DNA from: Gammaproteobacteria bacterium
GTDB lineage: Bacteria > Pseudomonadota > Gammaproteobacteria > Steroidobacterales > GCA-2729495
Assembly (NCBI GenBank): GCA_016874095.1
Contig: VGVH01000004.1
Span: forward strand, 62,001 to 126,000
Length of the DNA stretch: 64,000 nt
Reading direction: 5' to 3'
Of the stretch, positions 62,230 to 64,000 are shown piece by piece (positions within the stretch are counted from its first letter, which is position 1; the number at the start of each line of letters is the position of its first letter). The notes beneath the pieces are model-generated. The model saw only the letters and a program-made list of their open reading frames with translations. It ran no database searches and was not told the DNA's origin. Made by a program: the position numbers and the translations under genes.

Positions 62230-64000
62230 TCAGAGGACCTCGGCAACCAGCGGCTGGCGCTCGATCACGGGCGGCAGCAGCTTGTACATGACCGGCGTAA
62301 CCAGCCGCGCCAGGAAAGTCGACGACAGCAGTCCGCCTATGATTACCCATGCCATTGGTGAATAGAGGCCGGAGTTCTGCAACGCCAGCGGCAGCAACCC
62401 GCCGATCGCCGTCGCGGTCGTGAGAAGTATCGGTACGAAGCGAATCTCGCCAGCTCGCTCGATGGCTTCGTCCAGCGACCGGCCCTCGGCGCGCAGCTGG
62501 TTGGTGAAATCGACCAGCAGGATCGAGTTCTTGATCTCGATTCCGACAAGCGCGATGAATCCGACACCCGCGGTGAACGACATGTCGTTGCCGGTCGCCA
62601 GCAACATGAGAAAGCCGCCGAGCACGCCGATCGGCACGACCGTCAGCACGATCAGGGTCGAGCGGAAACTGCCGAACTCGATGACCAGCACGGCGAAAAT
62701 GCCGAACAGCGCGACAATCGCCGCCGTGCCGATCCCGGAAAACGAGCGCGTGCCCGCCTCAGCCTCCCCACCCAGGACGTAGCGATAGCCCTGCGGCCAG
62801 GAATAGCGGTCCAGCTCGCGAACCACTGCCGCGGTCACGGCAGCCGTATTGCGGCCGGTGCTCACGTGCGACTCGATCGTTACGGAGCGTTCGCGGCCGT
62901 AGCGCTGGATCCGGGTCAGCGCGGCCTCGAACTCGGGCCGGGCCAGCTGCGCGAGAGGCAACGACCCGCCGGCAAGAGTCGGCACCCGCACTGTGTCCAG
63001 CGCCGACAGGTCCGCGCGAGTTCCCACCGGCGTACGGACGACGATGTCGTACTGCTCGCCGTCGGTCTCCTTGTAGGTGCCGATGCTTATGCCGGAAACG
63101 GCCAGGCGCGCCGCGCGATCGAAGTCGACCGCTGCCACGCCGAGCTGGCTGGCCTTCCCCGGGTCCGGACGCAGTCGCAGGTTCGTGCGCGCAACGCGCA
63201 AAGGATTGTCGACGTCGCGCGTACCGGAGACCGAACGGACCAGCCGTTCGATGTCGCGCGAGAGCGCCTCCAGTCGATCGAGGTCCGGGCCGACCACACG
63301 CACGGCGATCGGCGCGGCTATCGGCGGGCCGTTTATGAACTCCTCGACCGTGATCCGCGCATTCGGGTACGCGGCGAGCCGGCTGCGCAGCGCTTCGAGT
63401 TCTCGCGGCGTCCGGCGCGTGTCGTAACGCTCGATCTGAACGAAGAGTTGCGCGAAATTCGGCGAGTCAGCAACCGGAAATGCGTTGTAGAAGACCTGCG
63501 GGTTCGACCGGCCTATGTTCGTAAAGTAACTGCGCACGCCCGCCATGGCGTCAAGTTCACCCTCCACGACGCGAGCGGCTCGGTCGGTTTCGGCATAGCT
63601 CGAGCCGTCGGGCGTCTCGATCGTGACGAGGAACACGGGCGTGTCCGCCTTGCCGAAGAGGCTGGATTCCACGACGGAAATGAGTATGACCGATCCGACG
63701 ATGGACCCGCCGATGATTGCCCAGGCCGTGGTCTTCGGCCAGCTCAGGCAGTACTCGAGCGCTGGGCGGTAATAGCGCTCGATGGCGGCCATCAGCCTGC
63801 GCAGGACCGCGTTGCCTTCCGGCCCTGACCCCGCCGGCAATGCCCGACTGGCGAGAAACGGAATGATGAACAGCGCGATCAGCAGCGATCCGAGCACCGT
63901 AACGGTCACCGTGACCGGCAGTACGCGAATGAACTTCCCTGCCGACTGCGGCAACGCCATCAGTGGCAGGAAAGCGAACAGGATGGCCGCCGTACAACCA
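62230..64000 (-). CDS. RND multidrug efflux transporter, C-terminal half (5' end beyond window)
   Basis: The frame is open from the window edge to the stop at 62230, about 590 residues. AILFAFLPLMALPQSAGKFIRVLP is the end of the first membrane half. A large periplasmic porter domain follows (FYNAFPVADSPNFAQLFVQ, VVGPDLDRLEALSRDIE), then the second membrane half with VALFGIFAVLVIEFGSFRSTLIVLTVVPIGVLGG and NSILLVDFTNQLRAEGRSLDEAI, then LLTTATAIGGLLPLAL. This is the HAE1-type proton-driven exporter layout. The start, the adaptor protein and the outer-membrane channel would lie outside the window. Confidence 0.93.
   Translation of the reverse strand, partial: GCTAAILFAFLPLMALPQSAGKFIRVLPVTVTVTVLGSLLIALFIIPFLASRALPAGSGPEGNAVLRRLMAAIERYYRPALEYCLSWPKTTAWAIIGGSIVGSVILISVVESSLFGKADTPVFLVTIETPDGSSYAETDRAARVVEGELDAMAGVRSYFTNIGRSNPQVFYNAFPVADSPNFAQLFVQIERYDTRRTPRELEALRSRLAAYPNARITVEEFINGPPIAAPIAVRVVGPDLDRLEALSRDIERLVRSVSGTRDVDNPLRVARTNLRLRPDPGKASQLGVAAVDFDRAARLAVSGISIGTYKETDGEQYDIVVRTPVGTRADLSALDTVRVPTLAGGSLPLAQLARPEFEAALTRIQRYGRERSVTIESHVSTGRNTAAVTAAVVRELDRYSWPQGYRYVLGGEAEAGTRSFSGIGTAAIVALFGIFAVLVIEFGSFRSTLIVLTVVPIGVLGGFLMLLATGNDMSFTAGVGFIALVGIEIKNSILLVDFTNQLRAEGRSLDEAIERAGEIRFVPILLTTATAIGGLLPLALQNSGLYSPMAWVIIGGLLSSTFLARLVTPVMYKLLPPVIERQPLVAEVL

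Overview
The window is GC-rich chromosomal DNA from a gammaproteobacterium. This is supported by Tat and lipoprotein signals, TonB/RND/Slam-type outer-membrane machinery, a RegB/RegA pair, a MucD-type DegP, a putrescine (Puu) cluster and a PA2778-type peptidase. Family-level placement (Steroidobacterales, Woeseiales or Nevskiales-like) is only a guess. I see no tRNA, rRNA, CRISPR array, insertion sequence or phage gene. Genes are densely packed, often with 4-base ATGA/GTGA overlaps.

Layout. 1-1495: a pseudouridine synthase fused to an rRNA methyltransferase (cut by the window edge). 1599-4260: two Tat-exported DUF1838 proteins and a protein of the ferredoxin-dependent bilin reductase family. 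4242-9891 (minus): permease, DUF1499, FGGY kinase, 3-methyladenine glycosylase, a C39-like peptidase broken by an in-frame stop, and an RlmN-like enzyme. 9982-13549: a small membrane protein, HrpB helicase and a lipoprotein-type SDR. 13562-19714 (minus): the putrescine catabolic operon puuD-puuA-aminotransferase-puuB plus an HExxH protein and a DUF1295 protein. 20019-24819: a CPBP protease, a GNAT, a TonB-dependent receptor and two broken small genes. 24723-27158: RegB/RegA redox regulators and a thioredoxin-like protein. 27167-30752: cation efflux with a CsoR/RcnR repressor and a clear promoter-operator, then YgiQ. 30802-34552: a PmrAB/QseBC-like two-component system, a candidate structured small RNA and DegP, with matching TTAA-type boxes before the RNA and before degP.

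34563-40573 is the most novel part. A LapG-type periplasmic cysteine protease sits next to a membrane sensor whose HD-GYP domain has lost its metal ligands. Divergent from them are a Slam-like outer-membrane protein, an exported protein carrying two copies of LAPAAGP (a LapG-type di-alanine site), and a cohesin-like protein with a VPLPA-CTERM-like tail. I propose a signal-controlled surface-protein release system that uses an HD-GYP-like protein in place of LapD.

40570-49996: L,D-transpeptidase, MerR regulator, amino-acid permease, and an Lrp-controlled arginine-to-glutamate route (arginase, ornithine cyclodeaminase, PutA). 50003-56635: deformylase, a CydDC-like ABC pair and a ZntA-type P-type ATPase around a large inverted repeat. 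56655-64000: NTF2-like protein, DsbA/FrnE, MsrB, a CapK-like relic, a leaderless MerR-like regulator, a lipase-like hydrolase, an LLM oxidoreductase, UPF0114 and the C-terminal half of an RND pump.

Five reading frames in this one window carry a nonsense codon, frameshift or internal deletion. This means either real gene decay or local sequence errors, and each case is flagged.
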